A stretch of DNA of 40,924 bases from CAZJNX01 sp964547415 (GCA_964547415.1 CAZJNX010000012.1:1-40924); one strand, 5' to 3'; counted from the first letter of the stretch, positions 15,044-24,061 are shown. Numbers and translations: made by a program. The notes: generated from the letters alone by a model not told the origin.

Positions 15044-16261
15044 TCAGCTTTCCTCGAGCCAGCCCGGGGAGCGGCGGGAGGAGACGTCCGGCGTCCAGTG
15101 CGTCTGCTTGAGGTCCAGCGGATAGCCGTGGGCGTAGTCGTAGGGGGGCTTGACGACGTACTTCCGGTCGAACGGGATCCAGGGATACGGCTCGCCGGAG
15201 CGGACGATGTGGGGCCAGTCCGGGTGGGCGAAGAGGGGCCGGCCCACCGCGACGAGGTCGCCCGCGCCGGTGGTGAGCACGGCCTCCGCGTCCGTTCCTT
15301 CCGCGATGGCGCCGTTCACGATCACCGGCTTGCCGGAGGCCTCACGCAGCGCCGTCGGCATGGGCGTGTCGTCGTTCGAATCCCGGTTCTTGTTCCAGCC
15401 GAAGCTCGACCAGTGAAGGGCGTCGACCGGCGCGTCGGCGAGGGCCGCCCCGATCGCCCGGGCGTAGGCGACGCCGTCCGGGAAGCGGCCCGTGAAGTCG
15501 TCCACCCCGTCCTGGGAGAGGCGCACGGTGACGATCCCGTCGCCGACGGCGGCGCGGACCTTGTCCGCCGTGAGCTTCACGAACCGCACGGCGTTCTCCG
15601 GAGAGCCGCCGTATTCGTCCGTGCGGTGATTCGTATCCGGGTGGACGAACTGGTAGTGGAGGTAGCCGTTGGCGGCGTGGATCTCCACCCCGTCGAAGCC
15701 CGCCTCGACGGCGCGGGCGGCGGCCTCGGCGAAGCCGTCGGCGATCCGCTCGATCTCCGGCACGGTGAGCGCGCGGGCGGGCGGGAAGGTGACCTTCGGC
15801 CAGTCCCCCTCGATTCGCCGGTCGTGCTTTTCCTGGTCGGAATCGGTGTAGAGGACCCAGCCGGGGCTGCGGGTGTCGCTCGCGCTCACCGGGCTCTCGC
15901 CGGCGTGGAGGCAGCGCGGGTCTGACACGCGCCCGCCGTGCATGAGCTGCAGGATGATCGGCACGCCCTGCTCGTGGACCGCCTCCGTCACCTTGCGCCA
16001 GCCCGCGACGTGCTTGCGGGTGAGGATGCCGGGCTGGCCGAGGTAGGCGACGCATCCGAGCTCGTCGTTCGGCCAGGTGCCCTCCGCGATGATCATGGCG
16101 ACGCCGCCGCGGGCGCGCCGGGCGTAGTAGGCGACCATCTCGTCCGTGGGCGTGCCGTCGTCCTCGGCCGACTGGCGCGTGAGCGGGGCCATGAGGATCC
16201 GGTTCTTCAGCGTCAGCGGCCCCAGCGTGAAGGGGGAGAAGGTGGTCTCGAGGGTGGTCAT
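15044..16261 (-). CDS. NADH:flavin oxidoreductase, Old Yellow Enzyme family
   Basis: A 405-residue FMN-dependent TIM-barrel ene-reductase that reduces activated C=C bonds with NAD(P)H. Landmarks: FTLGPLTLKNRILMAPLTR at the N-terminus, ILQLMHGGR, the substrate-binding H-A-A-N-G-Y pattern in VEIHAANGYLHYQF, the NHRTDEYGGSPENAVRF loop, and the FMN-phosphate end in GAGDLVAVGRPLFAHPDWP. Length and order match the classical OYE group (xenobiotic reductase/NemA-like). It starts at ATG 16261 with GGGAG 8 bases upstream; a longer frame to 16363 adds low-complexity sequence. It is divergent from TRAP operon 1 across 344 bases, with the decayed ABC fragment on its other side. The physiological substrate is unknown. 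Confidence 0.9.
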   Translation of the reverse strand: MTTLETTFSPFTLGPLTLKNRILMAPLTRQSAEDDGTPTDEMVAYYARRARGGVAMIIAEGTWPNDELGCVAYLGQPGILTRKHVAGWRKVTEAVHEQGVPIILQLMHGGRVSDPRCLHAGESPVSASDTRSPGWVLYTDSDQEKHDRRIEGDWPKVTFPPARALTVPEIERIADGFAEAAARAVEAGFDGVEIHAANGYLHYQFVHPDTNHRTDEYGGSPENAVRFVKLTADKVRAAVGDGIVTVRLSQDGVDDFTGRFPDGVAYARAIGAALADAPVDALHWSSFGWNKNRDSNDDTPMPTALREASGKPVIVNGAIAEGTDAEAVLTTGAGDLVAVGRPLFAHPDWPHIVRSGEPYPWIPFDRKYVVKPPYDYAHGYPLDLKQTHWTPDVSSRRSPGWLEES

Positions 16262-16605
16262 GGCGGCACTCCCGGTGCGGCCGCAGCGGACGCCGCGACC
16301 GGATGATGCACCCTCGGTCAAGGGCGCCTCGCCGTCACGACGCGCCCGCCCGATAACCGCCATGCCGGCCCCTTCGGAGTGCTTGACCCCCGTTCGAGGC
16401 GACGGCTAGGTTCACGAAAAACAGCCGCGCGGAAGGCGGCGACGACCGGCGCGGTCGGGGAGGGATGCAACGAGGGGGCATCGGTGCGCGGTCCGACGCG
16501 CCGTCCCGCCGCGTTTTTCGTCCCGTTCCGCCCTGCCGGGCCAGAGGGCAACGCCCGCCGCGATCGGCGGCCGGGCACGGAAGAACGAACGGGAGGACCT
16601 TTTCG
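16262..16605. other. Divergent control region of 344 bases
   Basis: This lies between the OYE reductase start and dctP of TRAP operon 1. I see no open frame with protein character. A possible sigma-70 promoter lies at 16383-16412. About 190 bases of leader before dctP contain no obvious riboswitch or attenuator. Confidence 0.5.
16383..16412 (+). promoter_or_regulatory. Candidate sigma-70 promoter for TRAP operon 1
   Basis: TTGACC at 16383 and TAGGTT at 16407 are separated by 18 bases. It is the best promoter-like pair in the divergent interval. It would leave a leader of roughly 190 bases before dctP. No experimental or positional support beyond the match. Confidence 0.35.
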
Positions 16606-17643
16606 ATGAAGAGCCTGATCGCCGGCCTCGCCGCCGCCGGCATGGTGGCCGCCGTCTCCGCGGAGGCGATGGCGGAGGAATATCCGCGCATGTCGCTGCG
16701 CCTCGCCCACTCCTTCCCGGAGAACTGGGTGCAGTCGAGCGTCGACAAGTGGTTCGCCGAGGAGATCGGGCGCCGGTCGGACGGGCAGATCCGGATCCGC
16801 GTCATGTGGGCGGGCTCGGGCGGCAAGCCGCTGGAGATCCTGGAGCTCGTCGGCTCGGGGGCGGTGGACCTCGGCGCCGTGCCGCCCGCCTATTTCTCCA
16901 ACGAGCTGCCGCTCACCGGCGCGCCCAACGCGCTGCCCACCATCTTCTCCGAGAAGCGCGTGGCGAAGGAGCTCGCCGAAAGCATGGTCGAGGAGGTGGC
17001 GGTCGTCCGGGAAGAGCTCGAGCGCAACAACGTCTGGCCGCTTTACTTCAATACCCTCAACACCTACGCGCCGCTGTGCACCAAGCCGGTTGCCACCATG
17101 GACGACTTCGCCGGCCTGAAGATCCGCTCGTTCGGCGCCTACCAGCCACACCTTTGGGAAGCACTCGGCGCTGTTGGCGTCGACGTTCTGCCCGCGGAGA
17201 TCTACGAGGGGCTGCAGCGCGGCCGGATCGACTGCGGATTCTATTCGAACGACCTTTACGAGGCGAGCAAGCTCTACGAGGTCGCCAAGTACCTGACGAC
17301 GGCCGACTTCGGGCCCGTGTCGGCCTGGCCGATCTGGGTGAACTACGAGACCTGGCAGTCCTGGCCGGAGAACGTGCGGGCCCTGTTCGAGGAGGTCGCC
17401 GCGGAGGCGGGCGAGCGCAGCCTCGAGGCCCTCGACGCGGCCTCCGACGCCGCGCTGCAGACCATGAAGGACGCGGGCGTCGAGGTGGTCGAGTTCACCG
17501 AGATGGAAACCCTGCGGCAGACCCAGCCCGACATGCTGGCCCTGTGGCGGGACAACATGGCCGAGAAGGGCATGGGCGAGGAGGCGGATGAGCTGATCGC
17601 CTTCTGGAAGCAGCGGCAGGCCGAGCTCGAGGCCGGCAACTGA
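16606..17643 (+). CDS. dctP: TRAP transporter solute-binding protein (system 1)
   Basis: A 345-residue periplasmic binding protein of the DctP family. A Sec signal peptide covers about residues 1-23 (MKSLIAGLAAAGMVAAVSAEAMA). The mature part has the TRAP fold: LRLAHSFPENW, then MDDFAGLKIRSFG, where Arg174 is the conserved residue that salt-bridges a substrate carboxylate. LQRGRIDCGFYSNDLYEASKLYE and the hinge helix follow. ATG 16606 sits behind GGGAGGACC, a strong ribosome binding site. It is the first gene of dctP-dctQ-dctM with a 1-base gap to dctQ. The ligand is probably an organic acid; which one cannot be read. Like other TRAP systems, uptake would be driven by the sodium gradient. Confidence 0.92.
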   Translation: MKSLIAGLAAAGMVAAVSAEAMAEEYPRMSLRLAHSFPENWVQSSVDKWFAEEIGRRSDGQIRIRVMWAGSGGKPLEILELVGSGAVDLGAVPPAYFSNELPLTGAPNALPTIFSEKRVAKELAESMVEEVAVVREELERNNVWPLYFNTLNTYAPLCTKPVATMDDFAGLKIRSFGAYQPHLWEALGAVGVDVLPAEIYEGLQRGRIDCGFYSNDLYEASKLYEVAKYLTTADFGPVSAWPIWVNYETWQSWPENVRALFEEVAAEAGERSLEALDAASDAALQTMKDAGVEVVEFTEMETLRQTQPDMLALWRDNMAEKGMGEEADELIAFWKQRQAELEAGN

Positions 17644-17644
17644 C

Positions 17645-18160
17645 ATGCTCCGGGAGAGGGCAGGGCGGGCGCTGGCGCTCGCGAGCGGCCTCGCCCTCTC
17701 CGCCGGCGCGGTCGCGCTCGGGGCGATGGCCCTCATCGGCGCGGCCGACGTCCTCGCGGACAACCTCGCCGGGCGACCGATCCCCTCGGTCAGCGAGTTC
17801 GCCTCCGACTACCTGCCGGCGGTGATCCTGCTCGCGGCCGCCGCCGCCCAGCGGGAGCGGGCCGACATCGTGGTGGACATCCTGGTGACGCTGTTGCCGG
17901 GGGGTGTGCGGCGGGGGGCCGGGCTCCTCGCCGTCTGCCTGACCATCGTGTTCCTGGGCGCCCTCACCTGGGGCGCCTGGCAGCTCGCCCTCGCCTCCAT
18001 CGCCCTCGGGGAGGTCGCGGTCGCGGCGGTCCAGTACCCGGTCTGGCCCGCCAAGCTCGCCTTCGCCCTCGGGCTCACCGTGGCGACGCTCGAGGCCGTC
18101 CGCCTCCTCGTCACCGGGCGCTGGGAGAACCCGGCCCACATACCCGCCGAGGCCGAATAG
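17645..18160 (+). CDS. dctQ: TRAP transporter small permease subunit (system 1)
   Basis: A 171-residue inner-membrane protein with four hydrophobic helices (about 10-33, 52-68, 90-112 and 128-155). This is the DctQ topology that scaffolds the large subunit. SVSEFASDYLPAVILLAAAA and the charged ERADIVVDIL that follows match the family. It begins one base after the dctP stop and ends three bases before dctM, so the three are surely cotranscribed. Sequence divergence among DctQ proteins is high, so the call leans on topology and operon position. Confidence 0.9.
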   Translation: MLRERAGRALALASGLALSAGAVALGAMALIGAADVLADNLAGRPIPSVSEFASDYLPAVILLAAAAAQRERADIVVDILVTLLPGGVRRGAGLLAVCLTIVFLGALTWGAWQLALASIALGEVAVAAVQYPVWPAKLAFALGLTVATLEAVRLLVTGRWENPAHIPAEAE

Positions 18161-18163
18161 ACG

Positions 18164-19471
18164 ATGGAGCCCCTTCTTCTCGGATTCCTCGCGATCGGGG
18201 CGATGCTGACGCTCGCCCTGCTCGGGGTGCCGATCGCCGTCGCCCTCGGCCTCAGCGGGCTCGGCGGCCTCTTCCTCGTGGGCGGCGAGCGGCTGTTGCT
18301 CACCACCCTCGAGACGCTGCCCTACCGGGCGACCGCCCAGTACTCCTACGTCACCATCCCCATGTTCATCCTGATGGGGGTGATCGCGAGCACCGCCCGC
18401 GTGACGGACGACCTCTACGAGGCCTTCCACCGCCTGTTCGCGAAGGTGCGCGGCTCCCTCTACATGGTGACGACCCTGTCTTCGGCGGGCTTCGCGGCGA
18501 TCTCCGGGTCGACCATCGTGAACGCGGCGGTCTTCACCCGCCTCGCCCTGCCGCAGATGATCCGCTACGGCTACGACCGGGGCCTCGGGGCGGGCTGCAT
18601 CGCGGCGGCGGGCACGTTCGCCGCGCTGATCCCGCCGTCCATCATGATGGTGATCTATTCCCTCCTCACCGGGGAATCGACCGGGCGCCTGCTGATCGCT
18701 GGCGTGGTCCCGGGGCTCCTCACGGCCTTCGCCTACATCGTCGGCATCGCCATCCTTGTGCGCCTGCGCCCCGGCGTCGCCCCGCCGGTGCCGGCCGACT
18801 ACACCCTTTCCCAGAAGCTGGAGAGCCTGTCGCGGATCGGGCCGTTCCTGATCCTCGCCGTCATCGTGATCGGCGGGATCTACACCGGCATCATGTTCCC
18901 GTCGTCGGCCGGGGCGGTGGGCGCCGTCGGGGCGTTCCTCATCGCCGTCTTCCGGCGGGCGATGACGCCCGGGCGGCTGATGGAGAATCTGAAGGACACG
19001 GCGCGCACGACCGCGGTCCTGTTCATCGTGCTGATCGCCGGGCTCATCTTCTCGCGCTTCCTGGTCTTTTCCGGCTTCATCGACGAGGTGGCCTGGTTCG
19101 TGGAGGACGCCGGGATCTCGCCGACGGTGGTGCTCCTCCTCCTCGTCGTCATGTACATCGTGCTCGGCATGTTCATCGACACGGTGTCCATGGTGGTGGT
19201 CACCGTGCCGTTCGTGCACCCGTTGATGATGTCGCTCGGCTACGACCCGATCTGGCTCGGCGTCGTCATCATCAAGCTGGCCGAGATCTCGGTCATCACG
19301 CCGCCGGTGGGGCTCAACCTGTTCGCCGTGCTCGCCGCCGCACGCGGCGACGTGCAGAGCCGCCAGCTGTTCCGGGGCGTCCTGCCGTTCCTGGCGGTGG
19401 AGATGGTGGTGCTCGCCATCCTCATCTCGGTGCCGGCGATCTCCCTGTGGCTGCCGAACCGGATGCTGTGA
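18164..19471 (+). CDS. dctM: TRAP transporter large permease subunit (system 1)
   Basis: A 435-residue protein of the DctM/ion-transporter superfamily with about twelve membrane segments. It is the transporting subunit. Typical pieces: YSYVTIPMFILMGVIAS, the ISGSTIVNAAVFTRLALPQM loop, AAGTFAALIPPSIMMVIYSLL, and ITPPVGLNLFAVLAAARGD near the C-terminus. Full length for the family. The last 50 bases overlap, tail to tail, with the WD40 gene on the opposite strand (stop at 19422), leaving no room for a terminator between the two operons. Confidence 0.94.
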   Translation: MEPLLLGFLAIGAMLTLALLGVPIAVALGLSGLGGLFLVGGERLLLTTLETLPYRATAQYSYVTIPMFILMGVIASTARVTDDLYEAFHRLFAKVRGSLYMVTTLSSAGFAAISGSTIVNAAVFTRLALPQMIRYGYDRGLGAGCIAAAGTFAALIPPSIMMVIYSLLTGESTGRLLIAGVVPGLLTAFAYIVGIAILVRLRPGVAPPVPADYTLSQKLESLSRIGPFLILAVIVIGGIYTGIMFPSSAGAVGAVGAFLIAVFRRAMTPGRLMENLKDTARTTAVLFIVLIAGLIFSRFLVFSGFIDEVAWFVEDAGISPTVVLLLLVVMYIVLGMFIDTVSMVVVTVPFVHPLMMSLGYDPIWLGVVIIKLAEISVITPPVGLNLFAVLAAARGDVQSRQLFRGVLPFLAVEMVVLAILISVPAISLWLPNRML

Positions 19472-20546
19472 GGTCGCCTCGGGCGAGGGCGCGGCGGGCG
19501 TCGAGAAGGCCGGCCGCCCCGCCCGCCGTGCCGAAGGCAAGGTGCGCCCCGTCGGCCGAGAACGCGAGGGCGGTGACCGCCGCCGCGGCCGAGGGGCGTG
19601 TGCCGGGCCGCACGGCGAGCGCTTCGTCCGTGGTGCGCCGCGCGAGGACCACTGCCCCGTCCCGGAAGCCCGCGGCGACCACGTCGTCCCTCGGGTGGGG
19701 CGCCACGAAGGTGACGGGCGCCTCGTGGCGGGCGATCACCTCCGCATCCCTGCCCGCGGGCCCGCGCTTGCCGCGGAAAGGCCAGAGGACCACGGCCTTG
19801 GCGCCGGATACGGCGAGGAACAGGCCGTTGCCGGTGAAGGCGAGGCTCCCGGGCTTGCCCGGCAGGCCGCCGAGGCCGAAGCGCTGCCCGTCCGACAGGC
19901 GCCAGGCGACGACCCCCATCTCGGGCATCCCGGCGGCGAGGAAGCGCCCGTCCGGGCTGAAGGCGGCCGACACGAACACCACCGGCCCCGGAATGTCGAG
20001 CCGGCGGACCTTGCCAGCGGGCCCCTCGAGGAGGCTCGCCCCGTTCCTGTGGGCGACGGCGAGGGTGCGCCCGTCCGGCGCGAAGGCGAGGGCCGCCCCC
20101 GCCGACGGCACCTCGATTTCCCGCCGCGCGCCGTCGGGGGCGATGAGGGTCACCGTCCGGCCGGCCGCGAACGCGAGGGCGCCCGAGGGGTGGGCGGCGA
20201 CGGTGTCGATCCAGCGGCGGCTCGTCGCCACCGTCTCCACCCGCCCGTCCGGAAAGACGCGGGAAAGGCGGCCGTCGTCCCCGCCGGTGAGGATCGCGCC
20301 GCGGGCCGGGTCGGCGGCGGCCGACAGGATCGTCCCGTCCGCGTGGGCCGAGACCGTTTCCGCCTCGCCGCCGTGGAGGGGGACGAAGCGCACGGTGCCG
20401 TCACCGAGGGCGAGGCCGAGGCGGTCGCCGACGAAGGCGACGGCGGTGACGTGGGCCTCGAGGGAGAAGGCGCGGCCGAAGCGCTGGAGGAGGGGGGCCG
20501 GGCCCTCGCCGTCCGCCCCCGGCAGGCCGGGCAGGACTGCCGTCAT
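19422..20546 (-). CDS. WD40-repeat beta-propeller protein
   Basis: A 374-residue protein without a signal peptide, so probably cytoplasmic. Repeats of about 40-45 residues are visible: VTAVAFVGDRLGLALGDGTV, ILTGGDDGRLSRV, AALAFAPDGRTLAVAHRNG, VSAAFSPDGRFLAAGMP, PGSLAFTGNGLFLAVSG, VTFVAPHPRDDVVAAGFRDG and ALAFSADGAHLAFGTAGG. This is consistent with a seven-bladed propeller. ATG 20546 overlaps the stop of the upstream COG0523 GTPase by ATGA, indicating coupling. WD40 genes next to COG0523 GTPases recur in alphaproteobacteria, where a zinc-homeostasis role has been suggested; that is context, not proof. The C-terminal tail lies inside the overlap with dctM and is low in complexity. Confidence 0.82.
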   Translation of the reverse strand: MTAVLPGLPGADGEGPAPLLQRFGRAFSLEAHVTAVAFVGDRLGLALGDGTVRFVPLHGGEAETVSAHADGTILSAAADPARGAILTGGDDGRLSRVFPDGRVETVATSRRWIDTVAAHPSGALAFAAGRTVTLIAPDGARREIEVPSAGAALAFAPDGRTLAVAHRNGASLLEGPAGKVRRLDIPGPVVFVSAAFSPDGRFLAAGMPEMGVVAWRLSDGQRFGLGGLPGKPGSLAFTGNGLFLAVSGAKAVVLWPFRGKRGPAGRDAEVIARHEAPVTFVAPHPRDDVVAAGFRDGAVVLARRTTDEALAVRPGTRPSAAAAVTALAFSADGAHLAFGTAGGAAGLLDARRALARGDLTASGSAATGRSPAPR

Positions 20547-21556
20547 GCGAGGCACTTGCGGAAGCCGGCCTCGATCACCTCCCGCGGCAGGTCGCGGCCG
20601 ATGAACACGAGGCGGCTCCTGCGCCTCTCCCCCGTCTCCCACGGCCGCTGCCGGTCGCCCTCGAGCACCATGTGGATGCCGTGGACGACGAAGCGGCGGT
20701 CGTCGTCCTTCATGGAAAGGATGCCCTTGAGGCGCAGGAGGTCCGGTCCGAACGCCTGGGACACCTCCTGGATCCAGTCGAAGAAGCGGCGCGGGTCCAC
20801 CGGCTCGTCGGCGACGAGGGCGAAGGAGGAGACGTGGTCGTCGTGGCGGTGGACGTGGCGGTGCGGCGCCTCGCCCTCCCCGTGATGCTCGTGGTCGTGC
20901 TCGTGCTCGCCGGTTTGGCCGAGGAAGGCGGGCTCGATGGCGAGGATGCGATCGAGGCTGAAGGCCTCGCGCCCGATCACCGCTTCGAGGGGCACCTCGC
21001 ACCGCTCCGTCCGGCGGATCTCGGCCGTCGGGTTGATGCGGCGGATGCGGGCCTCGACGGCGGCAAGCCCCTCCTCCTCCACGAGGTCCACCTTGTTGAG
21101 GAGGACGACGTCGGCGAAGGCCACCTGCTCCTGCGCCTCGGGCGCCCGGTCCGCCTCCGCAAGGAAGTGGCGGGCGTCCACCACCGTCACGATGGCGTCG
21201 AGGCTGGTGCGCTCGTTGACGTCCTCCTCGATGAAGAAGGTCTGGGCGACGGGGCCCGGGTCGGCGAGGCCCGTCGTCTCCACGATGATGCCGTCGAACC
21301 GGCCCGGCCGCTTCATGAGGCCGGAGAGGATGCGAACGAGGTCCCCGCGGACGGTGCAGCACAGGCAGCCGTTGTTGGTCTCGAAAATCTCCTCGTCGGC
21401 CTCCACCACGAGGTCGTTGTCGATCCCCACCTCGCCGAACTCGTTGACGATGACGGCGTAGCGCTTGCCGTGGTCGCCGGTGAGGATGCGGTTGAGGAGC
21501 GTCGTCTTGCCAGCGCCGAGGTAGCCGGTGAGGACGGTCACGGGGGTGCGGGCCAT
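20543..21556 (-). CDS. COG0523 family GTPase, putative metallochaperone (copy A)
   Basis: A 337-residue G3E-type GTPase of the CobW/YeiR/ZNG group, which hands metals (zinc or cobalt) to target proteins. P-loop GYLGAGKT at 11-18; the metal-binding signature C-x-C-C as GCLCC with cysteines 64, 66 and 67; ETTGLADPGP; guanine-binding NKVD. The linker at about 218-242 is histidine-rich (clusters such as HEHDHEHH), a likely metal-buffering loop. The C-terminal CobW domain runs from about 250 to 337 (RRFFDWIQEVS to VIEAGFRKCL). Start ATG 21556. It is coupled to the WD40 gene by ATGA and lies 64 bases after a second, different COG0523 gene. The metal specificity is not readable. Confidence 0.92.
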   Translation of the reverse strand: MARTPVTVLTGYLGAGKTTLLNRILTGDHGKRYAVIVNEFGEVGIDNDLVVEADEEIFETNNGCLCCTVRGDLVRILSGLMKRPGRFDGIIVETTGLADPGPVAQTFFIEEDVNERTSLDAIVTVVDARHFLAEADRAPEAQEQVAFADVVLLNKVDLVEEEGLAAVEARIRRINPTAEIRRTERCEVPLEAVIGREAFSLDRILAIEPAFLGQTGEHEHDHEHHGEGEAPHRHVHRHDDHVSSFALVADEPVDPRRFFDWIQEVSQAFGPDLLRLKGILSMKDDDRRFVVHGIHMVLEGDRQRPWETGERRRSRLVFIGRDLPREVIEAGFRKCLA

Positions 21557-21620
21557 CGGGCGGTCCTTGCCTCAGGGGGAGGGGGGACCATGGGCCGTTT
21601 CCGGCCCCGCCCGCAAGCCC

Positions 21621-22715
21621 TCAGGGCGCCGCCCGGGGAGACAGGGTGGCGAACAGGCGGGTGACGTACTCCGGCTCGACCCCGTGGACGATGGCGACGA
21701 GGCGCGTGCGCCGGTCCGCCGACGGCCAGGCCTCGAGCCGCTCCACCGGGTGGAGGACGTGCTGGACCGCGTGGAGGACGAGCGGCTCGTCCGGCGCGTC
21801 GGCGAGCGCGACGAGGCCCTTGAGCCGCAGGAGCCGCGGCCCGAGGGCGAGCGACAGCATGTCCATGAAGGCCGACAGGTCCTCCGCCCGCACCGGCCCG
21901 TCCTGCACGTGGGCGACCGTCGCCACCTCACCGTTCCCGTGCCGGTGGTGGTGGTCATGGTCGTGCGCATGGTCGTGGTCGTGGTGGTGCCCGTGCGCGC
22001 GCTCGAGGGCGAGCCAGGCGTCCACGTCCGTGCCGAGATCGCCCGGGGCGTAGGGGCGCGGGGCGAAGGCGGCGGACAGGTCGAAGTCGGGCGCGTTGGC
22101 GTCGAGGACCGGCGCGGCCGGGTTGATGGCGGCAAGGCGCGCGGCGAGCGCGTCCCGGTCGGCGCGGGAGGCCGGGTCCTTCAGGAGGTCGGTCTTGGTC
22201 AGGATCAGCCGGTCGGCGAAGGCCACCTGCTTCAGGCACTCGGCGTGGCGCTCGAGGGTGGCCTCGGCGAGGACGGCGTCCACCGTGGTCGCGACGCCCG
22301 CGAGGCGGAAGGTGCGGGCGACCGTGTGGTCGCGCAGGCCCATGGCCGCGACGCCGCCGGGGACGAGCTGGTTCACCACGGGCGCCGGGTCCGCGATCCC
22401 CGTCGTCTCGATGACGACGCGGGAAAGGCGCCGGCCGGGCATGGCGCGCGCGGCCTCCAGGAGGTCGGCCAGCGAGGCGCGCACGTCGCTTCCGGCCGTG
22501 CAGCACAGGCACCCGCCGGTGGAGACCGTCATGTCCCGCTCGCCCCGGCCCGCCAGCGCCAGGGCGTGGTCGAGGTCGACCTCGCCGAACTCGTTGACGA
22601 CGATCCCGGCGTCGGCGAAGGCGGGCTCGGCGAGGAGCTTCTTCAGGAGCGTCGTCTTGCCCGAGCCGAGGAAGCCCGTGAGCACCAGGACCGGGATTTT
22701 CCGGGCGTCCGCCAT
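21621..22715 (-). CDS. COG0523 family GTPase, putative metallochaperone (copy B)
   Basis: A 364-residue paralogue of the neighbouring GTPase, clearly diverged. P-loop GFLGSGKT at 14-21; GCLCC with cysteines 69, 71 and 72; ETTGIADPAP. The guanine-recognition motif is TKTD instead of NKxD. A histidine/aspartate-rich stretch lies at about 231-248 (HGHHHDHDHAHDHDHHH), denser than in copy A. The C-terminal CobW domain follows. Start ATG 22715 is only 2 bases after the stop of dctM of TRAP system 2, so it is almost certainly translated from the same message as the transporter. Its role is inferred to be metal delivery or sensing; a link to the transporter is suggested only by operon structure. Confidence 0.9.
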   Translation of the reverse strand: MADARKIPVLVLTGFLGSGKTTLLKKLLAEPAFADAGIVVNEFGEVDLDHALALAGRGERDMTVSTGGCLCCTAGSDVRASLADLLEAARAMPGRRLSRVVIETTGIADPAPVVNQLVPGGVAAMGLRDHTVARTFRLAGVATTVDAVLAEATLERHAECLKQVAFADRLILTKTDLLKDPASRADRDALAARLAAINPAAPVLDANAPDFDLSAAFAPRPYAPGDLGTDVDAWLALERAHGHHHDHDHAHDHDHHHRHGNGEVATVAHVQDGPVRAEDLSAFMDMLSLALGPRLLRLKGLVALADAPDEPLVLHAVQHVLHPVERLEAWPSADRRTRLVAIVHGVEPEYVTRLFATLSPRAAP

Positions 22716-22717
22716 TC

Positions 22718-24043
22718 CTAGAAACCGGTCACGAGCACGGAGGGAAGCCAGGTGGCGAGCGGGGGGAACGCCATCACGAGGGCGAGGACCACGAGCTGCA
22801 CCAGGATGAAGGGCAGGACGCCGACGTACATCTCGCGCGTCGTCATGTCGGGCGGGGCGATCCCCTTCAGGTAGAAGATGGACGGGGCCATCGGCGGCGT
22901 CAGGTACGAGGTCTGCAGCATGATGAAGGCGAGCATGGCGAACCAGATCGGGTCGATCCCGTAAAGCTGCAACAGCGGCGCGAAGATCGGCAGGCAGATG
23001 AGGACCACCGACACCCACTCGAGGATGAAGCCGGCGATGAAGATGATGAGGAGAAGGAGGAGGACGAGGCCGGTGGCGTCGAGGTTCGCCGCGTCCACGA
23101 GGCCCCGCACCACGTCGTTGCCGCCGAGCCCGCGGAAAATGGAGCTGAACATCGCCCCGCCCACCACGATGAGGAGGATCATGCTGGTGAGGCGCAGCGT
23201 CGTCCACAGCGCGTCCCGCAGCATCGGCCACGTGAGCCGCCCGTAGATCGCGGCGAGCAGCAGCGTGCCGAGGGCGCCCACCGATGCCGCCTCCGTGGGC
23301 GTCGCGATGCTGAACAGGATCGTCCCGAGGACCGCCGCGATGAGGCCGACCGCCGGCAGCAGGCCGACCACGGTGAGCCGCAGCTTCTCGGCAAGGCCCA
23401 TCCCCTCGTCCTGCGACCCCGCATAGCGCTCCCGCGGCGGGTGGATGATGCTGCGCACCACGATGTAGGCGAGGAAGGCGAGGACGGTGATGAGCCCGGG
23501 CAGGATCGCCGCCGCGAACAGCTTGCCCACCGAAAGGTTCGCCACCGAGGCGTAGACGATGAGGACGAGGGAGGGCGGGATCATCGTCCCGAGCGAGCCG
23601 CCCGCGCACACCGTCCCGGCGATGAGGTCGTTGCGGTAGCCGAGGCGCTGCATGGCCGGGATCGCCATCAGCCCGATCATCACCTCCACCGCGCCGACGA
23701 TGCCGGTGGTGGCGGCGATCATCGCGGCCATCAGCATGGCGGTCAGCGCCATGCCGCCCGGCAGCCGCGCCACCCACAGCTGAACGACGCGAAAGAGCCG
23801 CTCGGCGATCCCCGCCCGCTCCAGCACGCACCCCATCAGGATGAACGGCGGCACGGCGGTGAGCAGGAACTGGGAGCCCGTCGTCTGCACGATGTTGAAG
23901 AACTGGATGCCGACCCGGTAGTCGTAAAGCATCCAGCCGAACGCGGTGCCGACCACGATGAGCGCGAAGGCGACCTGAAAGCCCAGCAGCAGGAGGGCGA
24001 TCACCGCCGGGAACATCAGGATCGCCAGGGTCTCGTTTTCCAC
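22718..24043 (-). CDS. dctM: TRAP transporter large permease subunit (system 2)
   Basis: A 441-residue DctM-type membrane protein of about twelve segments, distinct from system 1. Landmarks include FLLTAVPPFILMGCVLERAG, AGTVCAGGSLGTMIPPSLVLIVYASV and LQTSYLTPPMAPSIFYLKG, the last being typical of the large subunits that go with TakP/FcbT1-like binding proteins. The start ATG at 24043 lies 18 bases after the dctQ stop. Its stop is 2 bases before the COG0523 copy B start. Full length and apparently intact. Confidence 0.93.
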   Translation of the reverse strand: MENETLAILMFPAVIALLLLGFQVAFALIVVGTAFGWMLYDYRVGIQFFNIVQTTGSQFLLTAVPPFILMGCVLERAGIAERLFRVVQLWVARLPGGMALTAMLMAAMIAATTGIVGAVEVMIGLMAIPAMQRLGYRNDLIAGTVCAGGSLGTMIPPSLVLIVYASVANLSVGKLFAAAILPGLITVLAFLAYIVVRSIIHPPRERYAGSQDEGMGLAEKLRLTVVGLLPAVGLIAAVLGTILFSIATPTEAASVGALGTLLLAAIYGRLTWPMLRDALWTTLRLTSMILLIVVGGAMFSSIFRGLGGNDVVRGLVDAANLDATGLVLLLLLIIFIAGFILEWVSVVLICLPIFAPLLQLYGIDPIWFAMLAFIMLQTSYLTPPMAPSIFYLKGIAPPDMTTREMYVGVLPFILVQLVVLALVMAFPPLATWLPSVLVTGF

Positions 24044-24061
24044 GAGGGCCTCTGTCGCGGA

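Noticed and set aside
21557..21620. Search for a Zur-type zinc operator before COG0523 copy A
   Set aside because: The 64-base interval is GC-rich and shows no AT-rich palindrome of the Zur type, so zinc regulation is not claimed from sequence.
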